A stretch of 64,000 bases of DNA, from NCBI GenBank assembly GCA_025766275.1, contig JAFKAC010000053.1, forward strand, positions 1-64,000, read 5' to 3'. Shown piece after piece: positions 62,559 to 64,000 of this stretch (position 1 is the stretch's first letter; each line of letters begins with the position of its first letter). Origin of the DNA: Lactarius indigo (taxonomy: Eukaryota > Basidiomycota > Agaricomycetes > Russulales > Russulaceae). The translations under genes and the position numbers were made by a program. Under the pieces are notes generated by a model that saw nothing but the letters and a program-made list of their open reading frames with translations, did no database searches and was not told where the DNA came from.

Positions 62559-63382
62559 CCAACCCACCAAGTCACGACACCAAAGATGGTGTGGTTGACA
62601 TTAAATAAGAATATGAAGAGGCTGGCAAAGAAGAGGAAAAGAGAAAGATGCAGGAGTGTTGGTAATGCCTCAACTGCCCATGGGAGGTGCAGCTTCTTGA
62701 CGCCTTCAGCAAAAAATGCGCAGATACATGCTCATTTGTGAGGACTCTTCCACGTTTGGGTTATCTTGATGTAGCGACATGCCCACTGTTGCAATAAGGT
62801 GGCCAGAAGACCGCACGTAAGACTGATGGCCAGGCTCAAGAACCAGAGGGCATTGACCCAGACAGCGTATGTAGGTGGAGAGAATGTGGGTGGATTAGAT
62901 GGCGTAGGAGGAATGGTGGGGTAAGGTCTATTGGGGTCAGAAAGAAGTTGATAGATATTTTGAAGATAAAACACAGACGTGTCTTGAGAGTTCAGCTGGA
63001 GATCCTGGATTGATATCGCAACTAATGCTGCAACAGAAGCCAAGAATAGACCGGTCTAGGATGGTAATTATGGCATGTGAAGCCCAATGAACAACACAGA
63101 CTCACAAAGACGAGGATTCCATCGGCATCCGCTTTCCAACTTTCAGCCATTTTCTTATCCTCTTCCTCTGCCATCCCTAAATACATGCTGAAGAGAGGCC
63201 CTGATCCATTGGCAAAGTTTGACTCTTCTTGCGGCGGTTGATATTTTTGCGCCGGTTGAGGTGGGAGGCCTGCATATATGAATTAAAAAACGTGAGGTTC
63301 CACGGTTTGAGTCGGATGGACCTGTGTCAACCCCTATATCTGCTACATTTCTTAAGTTGACGACTTCGTGAGGACGAGACAT
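62559..63382 (-). pseudogene. DUF6535-domain gene, 3' truncated by element A
   Basis: Exon 1 63322-63382 (MSRPHEVVNLRNVADIGVDT), intron 63270-63321 (52 bp), exon 2 63106-63269 (GPLFSMYLGMAEEEDKKMAE, SWKADADGILVF), intron 63056-63105 (50 bp, GTGAGT...CTAG), exon 3 from 63055 (LFLASVAALVAISIQDLQLN, QDTSVFYLQNIYQLLSDPNR, VNALWFLSLAISLTCGLLAT). Splices are phase-consistent. The pattern is the mushroom-specific DUF6535 family of unknown function, with two predicted membrane segments (FLSLAISLTCGLLATLL and LHLSLFLFFASLFIFLFNV). An in-frame TGA at 62732-62734 (SPHK-stop-ACICAFF) fits a former CGA. The frame then continues to the A LTR at 62559, beyond which the C-terminus is absent from the window. 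Confidence 0.82.
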
Positions 63383-63639
63383 TATGGGACGGCGACGGAG
63401 CGTAGAAGAGGAAAAGCCCTCGGCGGCAGGTTGAGTACGGGTATTCCGTACAGTTCGGATTCGGTATTCCGGAGTCCGGATGCCGTCCAGTCTTCCCACC
63501 CACGCCGCCATCCATCACGTCTATCACGTCATTCGGTCCCTGCAATTGCGACATAACTGCTCACGGTCACAATTACTGATGATTCGATGACTGATCGCGA
63601 TTACAATGCACGCTACGCTCGCCTCTCGACTGTCAACTC
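63383..63639. other. Divergent intergenic region
   Basis: 257 bp between two divergent starts, presumably holding both promoters. I see no clear TATA box. Short open frames here are not convincing. Confidence 0.45.
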
Positions 63640-64000
63640 ATGCTGCAACATAAACTCTCTCCCAGCAATTTTCGTGCCCTTCGTACACTCGCGACTCCCG
63701 TAGCTCGCCACCATCGCTTCTCGTCCACCTCCAGCGCTCTCAACCCTAAGCCAGCGCTCCAGCCCAACGCCCCGACCCCACCCGGCCGTCCCCCACCTTC
63801 ATTCCCATGCGTCGCCCAGCACGCAGCGCGAGAAAAGATCATCCAGTCGCTTCGCGCGTCCTCTTCATCTCCATCGGACCCCTCTTCCTCTGGCCCAGAA
63901 CCGCCGTACGGGCGGCCCTCCCCGTCCACCTACCAGACGTACCACCACACGCAGCCGCTCCCGCTGACCTACGCCCCGCCGCTTCCGGAATTTGACATCG
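63640..64000 (+). CDS. Probable mitochondrial serine/homoserine O-acetyltransferase, N-terminus (runs off window)
   Basis: ATG at 63640 opens a frame with no stop to the window end (120 codons). It starts MLQHKLSPSNFRALRTLATP then VARHHRFSSTSSALN: Arg/Ser/Leu-rich with no acidic residues for over 30 positions, a typical mitochondrial presequence. Then PPSFPCVAQHAAREKIIQSL, SSGPEPPYG and LPLTYAPPLPEFDI at the edge. FPC..., GPEP-Y and LPEFDIA(YE) match the entry of the fungal MET2/Cys2 alpha/beta-hydrolase acyltransferases, which acetylate serine or homoserine in sulfur amino acid synthesis. The catalytic Ser-Asp-His part is outside the window, so the assignment is a family-level inference. Confidence 0.6.
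   Translation, partial: MLQHKLSPSNFRALRTLATPVARHHRFSSTSSALNPKPALQPNAPTPPGRPPPSFPCVAQHAAREKIIQSLRASSSSPSDPSSSGPEPPYGRPSPSTYQTYHHTQPLPLTYAPPLPEFDI

Noticed and set aside
63327..63554. A minus-strand frame starting MSQLQGPN as the DUF6535 N-terminus
   Set aside because: The ATG at 63382 gives phase-correct splicing at 63322/63269 into the conserved region; the 63554 frame does not join it.
63807..63995. A 62-codon frame starting MRRPARSARKD
   Set aside because: It is out of frame with the longer open frame from 63640, which has a mitochondrial presequence and acyltransferase-like motifs.

Overview
The window is eukaryotic and most likely comes from an Agaricomycete (mushroom-type basidiomycete). 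The markers are a CxC2/KDZ (Kyakuja-Dileera-Zisupton) transposase gene, a DUF6535 gene, introns of about 44-54 bp that restore reading frames when removed, and several chromodomain Ty3/Gypsy elements. Almost all of the 64 kb is transposon, stacked by repeated insertion. I resolved the stack from LTR ends and exact 5-bp target-site duplications (TSDs).

Left block (1-18.5 kb): a multi-exon KDZ transposase gene (exons from 12 to 1586, then 9605 to 11475) is split by a young, nearly complete gypsy chromovirus, Gyp1 (1592-9604, TSD GGCAG). Downstream lie three small intron-containing genes of unknown function (11961-12652, 12687-13078 on the minus strand, 13863-15527) and a 44-bp minisatellite with a 396-bp higher-order period (about 15540-18300). 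The short word TCGGCAG (or its complement) recurs through all of this host DNA.

Middle and right (18.5-62.6 kb): a truncated gypsy fragment D (about 18480-19667) abuts element C (19668-24971, minus), which carries a solo LTR. C sits in the gag of a large plus-strand chromovirus, A (24972-62558). A was also hit by a solo LTR (26680-27264), by element B (27859-42706, minus) and, inside its 3' LTR, by element E (46791-62490, minus). B carries an inverted solo Copia LTR (29095-29697) and a complete Copia element (29975-36324). E carries F (49787-57652, minus). B, C, E and F are one family, here called Gyp2. With nested DNA subtracted, B, E and F are 7.83-7.89 kb each. The host of A is a DUF6535 gene (62559-63382, minus), divergent from a gene running off the right edge at 63640 that looks like a mitochondrial serine/homoserine O-acetyltransferase.

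How the parts work: each gypsy element encodes Gag, then a frameshifted Pol (protease, RT, RNase H, integrase, chromodomain). Gyp2 and A share an extra region after the chromodomain, and A adds a cysteine-rich zinc-knuckle tail. Gyp1 and Gyp2 look self-priming: the sequence just inside the 5' LTR is complementary to a predicted mRNA 5' end about 35 nt below a TATA-like box. The gypsy copies are inactivated largely by CGA-to-TGA changes, as expected from CpG deamination. The Copia element appears intact and has LTRs with no difference visible by eye. All LTR comparisons and domain calls were made by eye; no database search was run.
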